Of a DNA stretch of 64,000 nucleotides, positions 28,320 through 36,191 are shown in pieces. How positions within the stretch are numbered: position 1 is the stretch's first letter; each line of letters begins with the position of its first letter. The stretch lies in assembly GCF_004349135.1 (NCBI RefSeq), contig NZ_SMFN01000006.1:594-64593 (forward strand), in the 5' to 3' direction. The notes under the pieces are model-generated. The model worked only from the letters and a program-made list of their open reading frames with translations, was not told the DNA's origin and searched no databases. Both the position numbers and the translations under genes were made by a program. The DNA comes from Flavobacterium sandaracinum (GTDB lineage Bacteria > Bacteroidota > Bacteroidia > Flavobacteriales > Flavobacteriaceae).

Positions 28320-29352
28320 AAAATATATATTCTATTCCAACACCGATAGCTTGCCTTATTTGCATTTTTGGTCCCTCAGTTACTTGTATTCCTGCAATTT
28401 CTCTTTTTGATTTGATGTCGTCATCGTAAATTACATGTGCTCCAATATTTGCTTTAACGTATTGATTTACTACGAGTTCTACTTGTAAATCACAATCGAT
28501 ATCTATATTTCCAAAGCGATTTACATAATCAGAATATAAACTCAACCGATTTTCTAAAATGATATTTTTGAAAATCTCTTTTTTGTATTTATTAGTTATT
28601 AAAAAACCAAGTTCAATTCTTGATTTTTCCCCTTCAGTAAGTAAATTTCCATCTACATCATAAGTGGCTTTAGTAACTCCAAAAGCGCCTTGATCAGCAA
28701 GTCTTTGATCTAAAACCAGGGTGGTTTTAAATGTAAAAGGCGAGATGTAAAATGTTCTTTGCTTTTCTTTATTTATATTTTCAGCACCTATTCCCATAAA
28801 AATATAAGCCGGTGCGAAAGGTTTTGAAATGGCTTTTTCCGTATTTGGATAGGCATAACCATTAGTGAATTGTGTATTGAAATTAAATTTAGCCGAATGG
28901 AACCAGTTGGATAGCGTGTCTTTTCTATAGCCAAAAGTAGAGTTCACTTGAATCGCATCTTCTGTTTTTCGTAAATCTATTCCGTCTTGTTTATTTAAGC
29001 CATATTTAAAAATTAGTTCGTTTGACCAATTGTAATTACTTCGTTTATAATCTCTGTGGAATTTACCTTTAAATAATCCTGAAATTGAACTAGTTCCTCC
29101 GGCACTCCAATTGATAAAGGCCACTTCAGAAATATCAAACCCTAAACTGTTTTTTTTACTCCAATAGGTTAAGGGAAGGTAATGCGTTTTAGTTTGTATT
29201 TTGAGAGGTATAGTTAGTGATTTTTTTGCATCCAATACTGTAATGGCAGGTCTAATCGTATCGTATAAAAATGTTTTTGTTACTTCTTGAGATAAACAAT
29301 TAAAAGAGATGGAGCAGGTAAGGAATAGTAGTGTGTAGGTTAACAATTTCAT
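28318..29352 (-). CDS. DUF3078 family exported protein
   Basis: The 344-residue protein has a signal peptide (MKLLTYTLLFLTCSISFNCLSQ) and then beta-rich sequence with WSAGGTSSISGLFKGKF and YRKDTLSNWFHSAKFNFNTQF, ending in YIF. The DUF3078 family is restricted to Bacteroidetes and is probably an outer-membrane barrel. Function is unknown. It lies 143 bases downstream of dxs on the same strand, with no terminator seen between, so it may be cotranscribed. Confidence 0.8.
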   Translation of the reverse strand: MKLLTYTLLFLTCSISFNCLSQEVTKTFLYDTIRPAITVLDAKKSLTIPLKIQTKTHYLPLTYWSKKNSLGFDISEVAFINWSAGGTSSISGLFKGKFHRDYKRSNYNWSNELIFKYGLNKQDGIDLRKTEDAIQVNSTFGYRKDTLSNWFHSAKFNFNTQFTNGYAYPNTEKAISKPFAPAYIFMGIGAENINKEKQRTFYISPFTFKTTLVLDQRLADQGAFGVTKATYDVDGNLLTEGEKSRIELGFLITNKYKKEIFKNIILENRLSLYSDYVNRFGNIDIDCDLQVELVVNQYVKANIGAHVIYDDDIKSKREIAGIQVTEGPKMQIRQAIGVGIEYIF

Positions 29353-29495
29353 TTCGGGGGAGTTATACGGATTATAGTTGTTTTTCAGTCAATAATTTTC
29401 TTTGACAATACCGATGTGCAATGAAAACAGGCCACTGTATACTGGGCTATATTGAATTCATCACCGATTTTGTTTAAGAGGGCAAAATAATTATT

Positions 29496-31277
29496 TTAAT
29501 AGTTTGAAAAAAGGATTTCAAGACTTTTAACGTCAATTTTGCAGTATTGTTGTAATTCAGCTACAGTTCCCTGTTCTATAAATTCATCTGGAATACCAAG
29601 AACGGTTATTTTTGAGGTATAATTATTTTCAGAGGCAAATTCAAGAATCGCACTTCCAAAACCCCCTTTTATAGTTCCGTCTTCAATAGTTACTATCGTT
29701 TTGAAGTTGTCGAATAGGGTATGTAATTCCTTTTCATCTAGTGGCTTTACAAAGGGAAAATCATAATGCGCAATAGTTTCTGGATGTTGCATTTTGGCTA
29801 TAGCCAAAGTAACATTGTTACCGATACTTCCATTTGATAAGACAGCAATTCTTGAGCCTGCCTTAATGCAAGTGCTTCTACCGATTTCTATCTCTTGATA
29901 CTTTCCTAAATTTGTAGCTTGCCAATTAGTAATTACTCCACGTCCTCGTGGATACCGAATCGCGATTGGATTATTTAATCCTAATTGGGCGGTATATAAA
30001 ATATTTTGTAACGCAATTTCGTTGCTAGGGGCATACACAATCATATTGGGAATACAACGCAAGTAAGCTATATCAAAAACACCGTGATGTGTTGCTCCGT
30101 CTTCTCCCACTAAACCCGCTCTATCCAAACAAAAAATCACTGGAAGATTTTGTAAAGCCACATCATGAATCACTTGGTCGTATGCTCTTTGCAAAAAAGT
30201 AGAATAAATATTGCAATAAACGATCATTCCTTGGGTTGCCATTCCTGCGGCTAAAGTTACCGCATGTTGTTCTGCAATTCCAACATCAAAGGCCCGTTTT
30301 GGGAATTCATCCATCATGAATTTTAAGGAGGAGCCAGAAGGCATCGCAGGTGTAATCCCTATAATTTTTTCGTTTTTTCTAGCTAAATCTAAAATGGTCA
30401 AGCCAAAAACATCCTGATATTTAGGAGGTAAATTTTCTTCTGATTTGGGCTGAAGCGCTCCAGTTGTAGCATCAAATTTGCCAGGAGCATGGTAAATTAC
30501 CTGGTTTTCTTCGGCTTGCTGTAATCCTTTACCCTTCGTTGTAATGATGTGAAGGAACTTGGGTCCTTTTATTTTTTGTAAACGTTTCAATTCTTTAATT
30601 ACGGCAAAAATATCATGACCGTCAATAGGTCCCGAATAATCAAAATTCAATGATTTAATCATGTTGTTCTGTCTCGGATTTTTCCCTGCTTTTACAGCAG
30701 TTAAATATTTTTTCAAAGCACCTACGCTGGGATCAATACCAATAGCATTATCATTTAGAATGACTAATAAATTAGCATCAGTAACTCCGGCGTGATTTAA
30801 GCCTTCAAAAGCCATTCCTGAGGCTATCGAGGCATCGCCAATGACTGCAATATGGTGTTTGTTGTAATCTCCTTTTAAATTAGAAGCTATTGCCATTCCC
30901 AATGCTGCCGAAATAGAAGTAGAGGAGTGGCCTACGCCAAAGGTATCATAGACACTTTCACTTCTTTTTGGGAAACCGGAAATGCCGCCCAACTGCCTGT
31001 TGGTATGAAAATTGTCTCTTCTTCCCGTTATTATTTTGTGTCCGTAAGCCTGATGACCAACATCCCAAACCAATAAATCATTTGGGGTATCAAAAACATA
31101 ATGCAAGGCGATCGTAAGTTCGACAACACCTAAACTAGCTCCTAAATGCCCCTCTTTGACGGCGACAATATCGATAATGAAGTTGCGCAACTCTTGAGCC
31201 ACTTGAGGGAGTTGCGTTTCCTCTAGTTGGCGTAAATCGGCGGGGTTGTTTAGGTTTGAAAGTAAATTAGCTGACAT
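29496..31277 (-). CDS. dxs: 1-deoxy-D-xylulose-5-phosphate synthase
   Basis: This 593-residue thiamin-diphosphate enzyme condenses pyruvate and glyceraldehyde 3-phosphate, the first step of the MEP isoprenoid pathway. It shows WDVGHQAYGHKI, the ThDP motif GDASIASGMAFEGLNHAG with NDNAIGI, and the transketolase pyrimidine domain signature FDVGIAEQHAVTLAAGMA with DRAGLVGEDGATHHG. Slightly short but complete. The -7 box ends four bases before the ATG, so the mRNA is predicted leaderless. The divergent neighbour is tadA. Confidence 0.96.
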   Translation of the reverse strand: MSANLLSNLNNPADLRQLEETQLPQVAQELRNFIIDIVAVKEGHLGASLGVVELTIALHYVFDTPNDLLVWDVGHQAYGHKIITGRRDNFHTNRQLGGISGFPKRSESVYDTFGVGHSSTSISAALGMAIASNLKGDYNKHHIAVIGDASIASGMAFEGLNHAGVTDANLLVILNDNAIGIDPSVGALKKYLTAVKAGKNPRQNNMIKSLNFDYSGPIDGHDIFAVIKELKRLQKIKGPKFLHIITTKGKGLQQAEENQVIYHAPGKFDATTGALQPKSEENLPPKYQDVFGLTILDLARKNEKIIGITPAMPSGSSLKFMMDEFPKRAFDVGIAEQHAVTLAAGMATQGMIVYCNIYSTFLQRAYDQVIHDVALQNLPVIFCLDRAGLVGEDGATHHGVFDIAYLRCIPNMIVYAPSNEIALQNILYTAQLGLNNPIAIRYPRGRGVITNWQATNLGKYQEIEIGRSTCIKAGSRIAVLSNGSIGNNVTLAIAKMQHPETIAHYDFPFVKPLDEKELHTLFDNFKTIVTIEDGTIKGGFGSAILEFASENNYTSKITVLGIPDEFIEQGTVAELQQYCKIDVKSLEILFSNY

Positions 31278-31281
31278 AAAG

Positions 31282-31289
31282 CAAATATA
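31282..31289 (-). promoter_or_regulatory. -7 box TATATTTG of dxs
   Basis: A perfect TAnnTTTG match on the minus strand ends four bases before the dxs ATG. Confidence 0.6.
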
Positions 31290-31343
31290 CGATTTGGAAT
31301 TGTATTTTTACATTCGATAAAAAAACTTGTTCCACAAAGAATT

Positions 31344-31351
31344 TAAATTTG
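31344..31351 (+). promoter_or_regulatory. -7 box TAAATTTG of tadA
   Basis: A perfect TAnnTTTG match lies 20 bases before the ATG at 31372 and rules out the longer upstream frame from 31327. Confidence 0.6.
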
Positions 31352-31371
31352 CAAAATTTGCCGTCGATACC

Positions 31372-31815
31372 ATGATAAATCCTTTCACTGACGAATATTT
31401 TATGAAAAAAGCGTTGCAGGAAGCTGTCATGGCTTTTGAGAAAGAGGAAATTCCTGTAGGCGCCGTTATTGTCATTGATAATAAGGTTATTGCCAGCAGT
31501 CATAATTTAACCGAATTACTCCATGACGTTACGGCTCATGCGGAGATGCAATCTATTACTGCTGCTGCGAATTATCTTGGTGGGAAATATTTGATTGGTT
31601 GCACGCTTTATGTCACACTGGAACCTTGTCAGATGTGTGCAGGCGCTTTGTATTGGAGTCAGATTTCGAGAATCGTATATGGAGCCACAGATGAAAATCG
31701 TGGTTTTATAAAAATGGGAACACAATTGCATCCTAAAACTAAAGTAGTTAGTGGCGTTTTAGCGGATGAAGCGGCTGATTTAATGAAGCGTTTTTTTATA
31801 GAAAAGCGGAAGTGA
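31372..31815 (+). CDS. tadA: tRNA adenosine(34) deaminase
   Basis: The 147-residue zinc deaminase makes inosine at the wobble base of tRNA. The catalytic HAEMQ and PCQMCAGAL motifs bind zinc, and EIPVGAVIV is the N-terminal TadA signature. RIVYGATDENRGF is also typical. The start at 31372 (MINPFTDEYF) is preferred over 31327 because the -7 box lies between them. Unlike the dCMP deaminase at 13527, it lacks the FENCC insertion. Confidence 0.92.
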   Translation: MINPFTDEYFMKKALQEAVMAFEKEEIPVGAVIVIDNKVIASSHNLTELLHDVTAHAEMQSITAAANYLGGKYLIGCTLYVTLEPCQMCAGALYWSQISRIVYGATDENRGFIKMGTQLHPKTKVVSGVLADEAADLMKRFFIEKRK

Positions 31816-31856
31816 ACGAATAGCTTTCCTTAATGTTCCGAGTAATAATTCGTTGT

Positions 31857-32204
31857 CTATGCTGCTTTTTTTTGAAGCCTATTGTAAAAACAGTGTTTTA
31901 AAAAACCCGTTTCGCTTAACACTGACAGATTTAGCCTTGCCGAGTTCTTATGAGATTCAGAATTCTGATTGTCTTCCAGAAGACTTTTTAATTTTTCTTG
32001 TATTGTTTCTATAAGACTTTATTTTCTCTATTCTTTTGAAGCCATTTTTATTGCTTTCTGTACTTCTCTTGCCCGTATTGCTATTACAACCTTTTTGTTG
32101 CTTTGAAAAAGAGGTTTGACTGTTGTTAATTTCAGACTTTTGTACGTTGATTTGTGGTGCTAAATGGATTTTCTATTTGTGGTTTTGGTGGAGTAAATTT
32201 TCAT
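31857..32204 (-). pseudogene. Possible gene relic, unidentified
   Basis: On the minus strand an ATG at 32204 opens MKIYSTKTT, with a stop after 14 codons. The same frame then continues about 45 codons of helical, basic sequence (KKVVIAIRAREVQKAIKMASKE). After a frame shift another 50-codon stretch, LIETIQEKLKSLLEDNQ to LQKKAA, is open. The pieces look like one decayed coding region, but I do not recognise a family and chance is possible. Confidence 0.25.
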
Positions 32205-32312
32205 TTAATAGTAGGGAGAGGGCATAATATGATAAATAGGAGCGTTTTTTAAGTTGGTTTTTTGATTTTAAAAATAGTTGCTTATTGTTTCACTGTCATC
32301 ACACGTCCAGAA

Positions 32313-32406
32313 GCGTGAGGGATTGCAATGGAAATCCTTTATGGAACGCAGTGGAATAAAGATTGAAATGAAAAGCCCGACCCGAGGTTTTTACGCAGGG
32401 TCACGC
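32313..32406 (+). repeat. Interspersed hairpin repeat, copy C
   Basis: GATTGCAATGGAAATCCTTT (32321-32340) and AAAGATTGAAATGAAAAGCC flank a short core. An outer inverted pair GCGTGA/TCACGC (32313-32318, 32401-32406) encloses the element. The arms match copies A and D closely. Confidence 0.75.
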
Positions 32407-32411
32407 CCAAA

Positions 32412-32465
32412 AACAAAAAACCCTCACATTCAAACTGAATTTATTTCAGTTTCTTGCAAGGGTTT
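32412..32465 (-). terminator. Terminator of ahcY
   Basis: A two-part hairpin (AAACCCT/AGGGTTT outside, AAACTGAA/TTCAGTTT inside) is followed on the minus strand by a T-rich tail. It lies 34 bases past the ahcY stop. Confidence 0.85.
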
Positions 32466-32498
32466 AGATTCTTCCTATCGACAGAGTGTCAAATAGGA

Positions 32499-33815
32499 CT
32501 AGTATCTGTAATATTCTGGTTTGAATGGGCCTTCAACTGGAACTCCAATATAATCCGCTTGATCAACACGTAAAGTCTCTAATTCAACACCTAATTTAGC
32601 TAAGTGTAACATGGCTACTTTCTCATCTAAATGTTTTGGTAACATGTACACGTCATTGTTGTATGCCGCGCTGTTTTTCCACAATTCGATTTGAGCTAGC
32701 GTTTGGTTGGTAAATGAGTTACTCATTACAAAACTTGGGTGACCTGTAGCACAACCAAGGTTTACTAAACGACCTTCAGCCAAAAGGATGATGTCATTTC
32801 CAGCAATGGTGTATTTATCTACTTGAGGTTTGATTTCTACTTTTGATGCACCGTGGTTGGTGTTCAACCAAGCCATATCAATTTCGTTATCAAAATGTCC
32901 AATGTTACAAACGATAGTTTTGTCTTTCATTTTTTCAAAATGAGAACCCAAAACGATATCTTTATTTCCAGTTGTAGTAATGATAATATCAGCAGTAGCA
33001 ATAACAGTATCTAATTTTTTTACTTCAAAACCGTCCATAGCCGCTTGAAGCGCACAAATTGGATCAATTTCAGTAACCGTAACAATAGAACCAGCACCTC
33101 TAAATGAAGCCGCTGTTCCTTTACCTACATCACCGTAACCACAAACAATTACTCTTTTTGCAGCAAGCATAATATCAGTTGCACGACGAACCGCATCAAC
33201 TGCCGATTCTTTACAACCGTATTTGTTATCAAATTTCGATTTAGTAACCGAGTCATTCACGTTGATTGCTGGCATTGGCAATGTTCCCGCTTTTACTCTT
33301 TCGTACAATCTGTGAACTCCTGTTGTAGTTTCTTCAGACAATCCTTTAATTCCAGCAACTAATTCTGGGTAACGGTCAATAACCATATTCGTTAAATCTC
33401 CACCGTCGTCAAGAATCATATTCAATGGTTTTCTATCTTCACCAAAGAATAAGGTTTGCTCAATACACCAGTCAAAATCTTCCTCGTTCAATCCTTTCCA
33501 AGCATACACTTGAATACCAGCAGCAGCAATTGCAGCAGCAGCTTGATCTTGAGTAGAGAAAATGTTGCATGAAGACCAAGTCACCTCAGCTCCAAGCGCG
33601 ATTAAAGTTTCAATCAAAACCGCAGTCTGGATAGTCATGTGCAAACATCCTGCAATACGAGAACCAGCAAGTGGTTGTTCGTTTTTATATTCAGCACGAA
33701 GCGCCATTAAACCTGGCATTTCCGCTTCCGCTAGTTCAATTTCTTTTCTTCCCCAAGCCGCTAGAGAAATGTCTTTAACTTTGAAAGCCACAAAAGGCAT
33801 AGTTGTAGTACTCAT
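32499..33815 (-). CDS. ahcY: Adenosylhomocysteinase
   Basis: The 438-residue NAD-dependent enzyme splits S-adenosylhomocysteine to adenosine and homocysteine, closing the methylation cycle. Substrate-site motifs include [15 protein letters not shown] and [13 protein letters not shown]. The NAD-binding motif is [10 protein letters not shown]. The C-terminal [21 protein letters not shown] matches the conserved family end (K and Y contact NAD of the neighbouring subunit). It has its own -7 box and a strong terminator. Confidence 0.97.
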   Translation of the reverse strand: MSTTTMPFVAFKVKDISLAAWGRKEIELAEAEMPGLMALRAEYKNEQPLAGSRIAGCLHMTIQTAVLIETLIALGAEVTWSSCNIFSTQDQAAAAIAAAGIQVYAWKGLNEEDFDWCIEQTLFFGEDRKPLNMILDDGGDLTNMVIDRYPELVAGIKGLSEETTTGVHRLYERVKAGTLPMPAINVNDSVTKSKFDNKYGCKESAVDAVRRATDIMLAAKRVIVCGYGDVGKGTAASFRGAGSIVTVTEIDPICALQAAMDGFEVKKLDTVIATADIIITTTGNKDIVLGSHFEKMKDKTIVCNIGHFDNEIDMAWLNTNHGASKVEIKPQVDKYTIAGNDIILLAEGRLVNLGCATGHPSFVMSNSFTNQTLAQIELWKNSAAYNNDVYMLPKHLDEKVAMLHLAKLGVELETLRVDQADYIGVPVEGPFKPEYYRY

Positions 33816-33846
33816 TTATAGTATATTTGTAAGTGTAAATTTTTTG

Positions 33847-33854
33847 CAAAATTA
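33847..33854 (-). promoter_or_regulatory. -7 box TAATTTTG of ahcY
   Basis: A perfect TAnnTTTG match lies 31 bases before the ahcY start codon. Confidence 0.55.
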
Positions 33855-33966
33855 CATAATAAGTTGTGATTTTAAAAGGAATCACAAATATTTATGAATT
33901 GTTTAATTTTGTAATGTTTTAAAAATCAGTAAAATAATTTTTTTAAGCCCAATATTTTTTAATTTT

Positions 33967-34048
33967 TGGAGCTATTTCCCGCTTTTTGTTGCAATCTTTT
34001 TATTTTTAAAGGAAAAATAAAAAGGATTTCCACTTCAATCGGGGCTAA
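33967..34048 (-). repeat. Interspersed hairpin repeat, copy D
   Basis: On the minus strand it reads TTAGCCCCGATTGAAGTGGA, ATCC, a perfect 12-bp A/T stem with a 5-base loop, then GATTGCAACAAAAAGCGGG and AGCTCC. It is the best match to copy A. The upstream extension of the phosphopantetheinyl transferase frame runs through it and is therefore not coding. Confidence 0.85.
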
Positions 34049-34064
34049 AAATCAGAATACTACC

Positions 34065-34694
34065 ATGCCATTATTCAAAACCATCCACTTCAGTACAGAC
34101 ACCCAAATTCTAGTTTGGAAAATAACCGAATCCTTTGAAGAGCTCCACAATCAAGTTCAGCTAAACGATAAAAATGCTATACGTCTCCAGGGAATGAAAT
34201 CGCAATTGCACCAGCGTGCTTTTCTCAGCGTTCGCAAGTTGTTTCAAGAAATAGGCTATAACGATTTTGATTTGTATTATGACGAATTAGGAAAACCGCA
34301 TTTACATGACGGCAAACACATTTCGATTACCCATTCCCATGAGTTTTCAGCGATTATCGTCAGCAGTAAAACCGTAGGAATCGACATCGAATTGCAGAGA
34401 GACAAGATTATCCGAATTGCTGATAAATTCTGCGACTCGGAATTTCAGTTCTTGGATCGAGACAGTGACGAATACATCCGAAAACTAACCGCAATTTGGG
34501 GCGCCAAAGAATCCATATTTAAAATTAGAAATGAAAAAGGAATTAGTTTCAAGGAGCATATCAAAGTTCAGTCTTTTGATTTAGAAAATAAGAAAGTCAA
34601 CACCGAACTCCACTTTAATAATTATGAGAAGGATTTTGACATCTATTTTGAGGAAATCGAAGATTTTACGCTAGTTTATGCTTTTGAAAAATAA
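34065..34694 (+). CDS. 4'-phosphopantetheinyl transferase superfamily protein
   Basis: The 209-residue enzyme transfers the phosphopantetheine arm of CoA to a carrier protein. The fold shows GKPHLHDGKHISITHSHEF, the magnesium-binding GIDIEL with downstream Glu, and the catalytic WGAKESIFK. It is of the Sfp/AcpT-like single-chain type, and no NRPS/PKS is nearby, so fatty-acid ACP is the likely target. The start at 34065 (MPLFKTIHF) is chosen because the longer frame covers repeat copy D. Confidence 0.87.
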   Translation: MPLFKTIHFSTDTQILVWKITESFEELHNQVQLNDKNAIRLQGMKSQLHQRAFLSVRKLFQEIGYNDFDLYYDELGKPHLHDGKHISITHSHEFSAIIVSSKTVGIDIELQRDKIIRIADKFCDSEFQFLDRDSDEYIRKLTAIWGAKESIFKIRNEKGISFKEHIKVQSFDLENKKVNTELHFNNYEKDFDIYFEEIEDFTLVYAFEK

Positions 34695-34717
34695 TGCTCA
34701 GTGTCCCATCGCGTAGT

Positions 34718-34776
34718 TTGTCATTCTGATGAAGGAGGAATCACATAATGAGATTCCTCCTTTATCAGAATGACAA
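34718..34776. repeat. Long inverted repeat, 25-bp arms
   Basis: Arms 34718-34742 and 34752-34776 pair with one mismatch around a 9-base loop. The outer part reads TTGTCATTCTGAT. Similar CATTCTGA...AGGAATC palindromes recur in many Bacteroidetes genomes. It lies between the phosphopantetheinyl transferase and GGGP synthase genes. Confidence 0.85.
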
Positions 34777-34841
34777 AACGAGTAGTAAATTATAATAATC
34801 CGTATAAATCTGTAAAATCCGCGTCATCTGCGTGCCAAAAA

Positions 34842-35558
34842 ATGACAAATATTTATAACGAAATCACCCAATCAAAAGTTGAAAATCAAAAACTGCTGGC
34901 GATTCTTCTTGATCCTGACAAAATAGTTTTGGAGAATTTATCCATTTTAATTTCAAAAATAAATCTTTCGCCGGCAACTCATATTTTCATTGGTGGAAGT
35001 CAGGTTACAACAAATATTTTAGACGAACTGATTGTGCAAATCAAACAAAACTGTAAATTACCAATAATTTTATTTCCCGGAAATCCTTCCCAGATTTCAG
35101 ATAAAGCCGATGCGATTTTGTTTTTGGCTCTTATCTCTGGTCGCAATCCGGATTTTCTAATCGAACACCAAGTAAAAGCAGCGCCCATTTTAAAGAAAAC
35201 GCAACTCGAAATCATTTCTACTGGTTATATTTTAATTGAAAGTGGCAATGAAACTGCCGTGGAACGCGTTAGTAAAACCAAACCTATAGATAGAAATAAT
35301 CTTGATTTAGCATTGTCAACGGCAGAAGCTGGCGAAATGTTAGGCAATAAGTTGATTTATCTGGAAGCTGGAAGTGGTGCAAAACAAGCAGTTCCTTTAG
35401 AAATGATTAGAAAAATTTCTCATAATATTGAGATTCCAATATTGGTTGGAGGCGGAATTGTAGATTTGCAGGGAATTGAAAACGCTTATAATGCAGGAGC
35501 CGACTTAGTGGTTATAGGAACCGCTTTTGAAAACAATAATAACTTTTTTAAAGTATAG
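34842..35558 (+). CDS. Geranylgeranylglyceryl/heptaprenylglyceryl phosphate synthase
   Basis: The 238-residue TIM-barrel prenyltransferase joins a polyprenyl diphosphate to glycerol 1-phosphate. It shows LAILLDPDK (residues 18-26), the phosphate-binding LEAGSGAKQAVP and LVGGGIVD, typical of the GGGPS/PcrB family. Bacteroidetes members belong to the group II GGGPS; their physiological ether lipid is unclear. The frame from 34770 starts inside the inverted repeat, so the ATG at 34842 (MTNIYNEIT) is chosen. pnuC starts three bases after its stop. Confidence 0.9.
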   Translation: MTNIYNEITQSKVENQKLLAILLDPDKIVLENLSILISKINLSPATHIFIGGSQVTTNILDELIVQIKQNCKLPIILFPGNPSQISDKADAILFLALISGRNPDFLIEHQVKAAPILKKTQLEIISTGYILIESGNETAVERVSKTKPIDRNNLDLALSTAEAGEMLGNKLIYLEAGSGAKQAVPLEMIRKISHNIEIPILVGGGIVDLQGIENAYNAGADLVVIGTAFENNNNFFKV

Positions 35559-35561
35559 TGA

Positions 35562-36191
35562 ATGATTGATTATTTTTTTTCGCAGTACAGCGAATACCCA
35601 ACATTAGATATTATTTTGGAAATTGTTGCGGTCATTTTCGGATTATTAAGCGTATGGTATGCTAAAAAAGATAATATTTTGGTTTTTCCAACTGGATTAG
35701 TAAGCACCTCCATATTTGTGTATTTGCTTTGGAAATGGACTTTATGGGGCGATATGATGATCAATGGCTATTATTTTGTGATGAGTATTTACGGTTGGTA
35801 CCATTGGACTCGGAAAAAAGGAGATACGGTTGAATTCCCAATTTCAAAAATATCGAGTTCTGAAAAACGAATTGCGATAATTCTTTTTATATTTACCGTC
35901 GCCTTTGTGGTTTCGGTATATCATTATTTCGGAAAATTCACCACTTGGTACGCGTATGTAGATACATTTATTACAGGAATTTTCTTTGTAGGAATGTGGC
36001 TCATGGCTAAAAGAAAAGTAGAGAATTGGATATTTTGGATTATTGGAGATGTAATTTCCATTCCGTTGTATTTTGCAAAAGGCTATACTTTTACCAGTTT
36101 TCAATATATAGTATTTACCGTAGTCGCCATTTTTGGCTATTTAGAATGGAAGAAAATCTCAGACAGCTCAGTAATGGAGCCACAAAAATAA
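35562..36191 (+). CDS. pnuC: PnuC-family vitamin transporter
   Basis: The 209-residue membrane protein has seven or so helices. The PnuC signature is visible in NGYYFVMSIYGWYHWTRKK and in the late FYAYVDTFITGIFFVGMWLMAKRKVENWIFWI region (WYAYVDT, KVENW). PnuC proteins import nicotinamide riboside by facilitated diffusion with phosphorylation trapping; close relatives (PnuT) carry thiamin. The next gene encodes a NadR-type kinase, which favours nicotinamide riboside. The gene overlaps that one by 46 bases. Confidence 0.9.
   Translation: MIDYFFSQYSEYPTLDIILEIVAVIFGLLSVWYAKKDNILVFPTGLVSTSIFVYLLWKWTLWGDMMINGYYFVMSIYGWYHWTRKKGDTVEFPISKISSSEKRIAIILFIFTVAFVVSVYHYFGKFTTWYAYVDTFITGIFFVGMWLMAKRKVENWIFWIIGDVISIPLYFAKGYTFTSFQYIVFTVVAIFGYLEWKKISDSSVMEPQK

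Larger units (their letters stand above)
31816..32498. other. 683-base gap: relic frame, repeat copy C and ahcY terminator
   Basis: No intact gene is seen. The minus strand carries broken reading-frame pieces at 31857-32204. Repeat copy C occupies 32313-32406 and the ahcY terminator 32412-32465. Confidence 0.6.

Noticed and set aside
33966..34064. N-terminal extension of the phosphopantetheinyl transferase
   Set aside because: The 33 codons translate interspersed repeat copy D; the family sequence starts at the ATG at 34065.
34770..34841. N-terminal extension of GGGP synthase
   Set aside because: Begins inside the 25-bp inverted repeat and runs through a dispersed repeat; family sequence starts at 34842.
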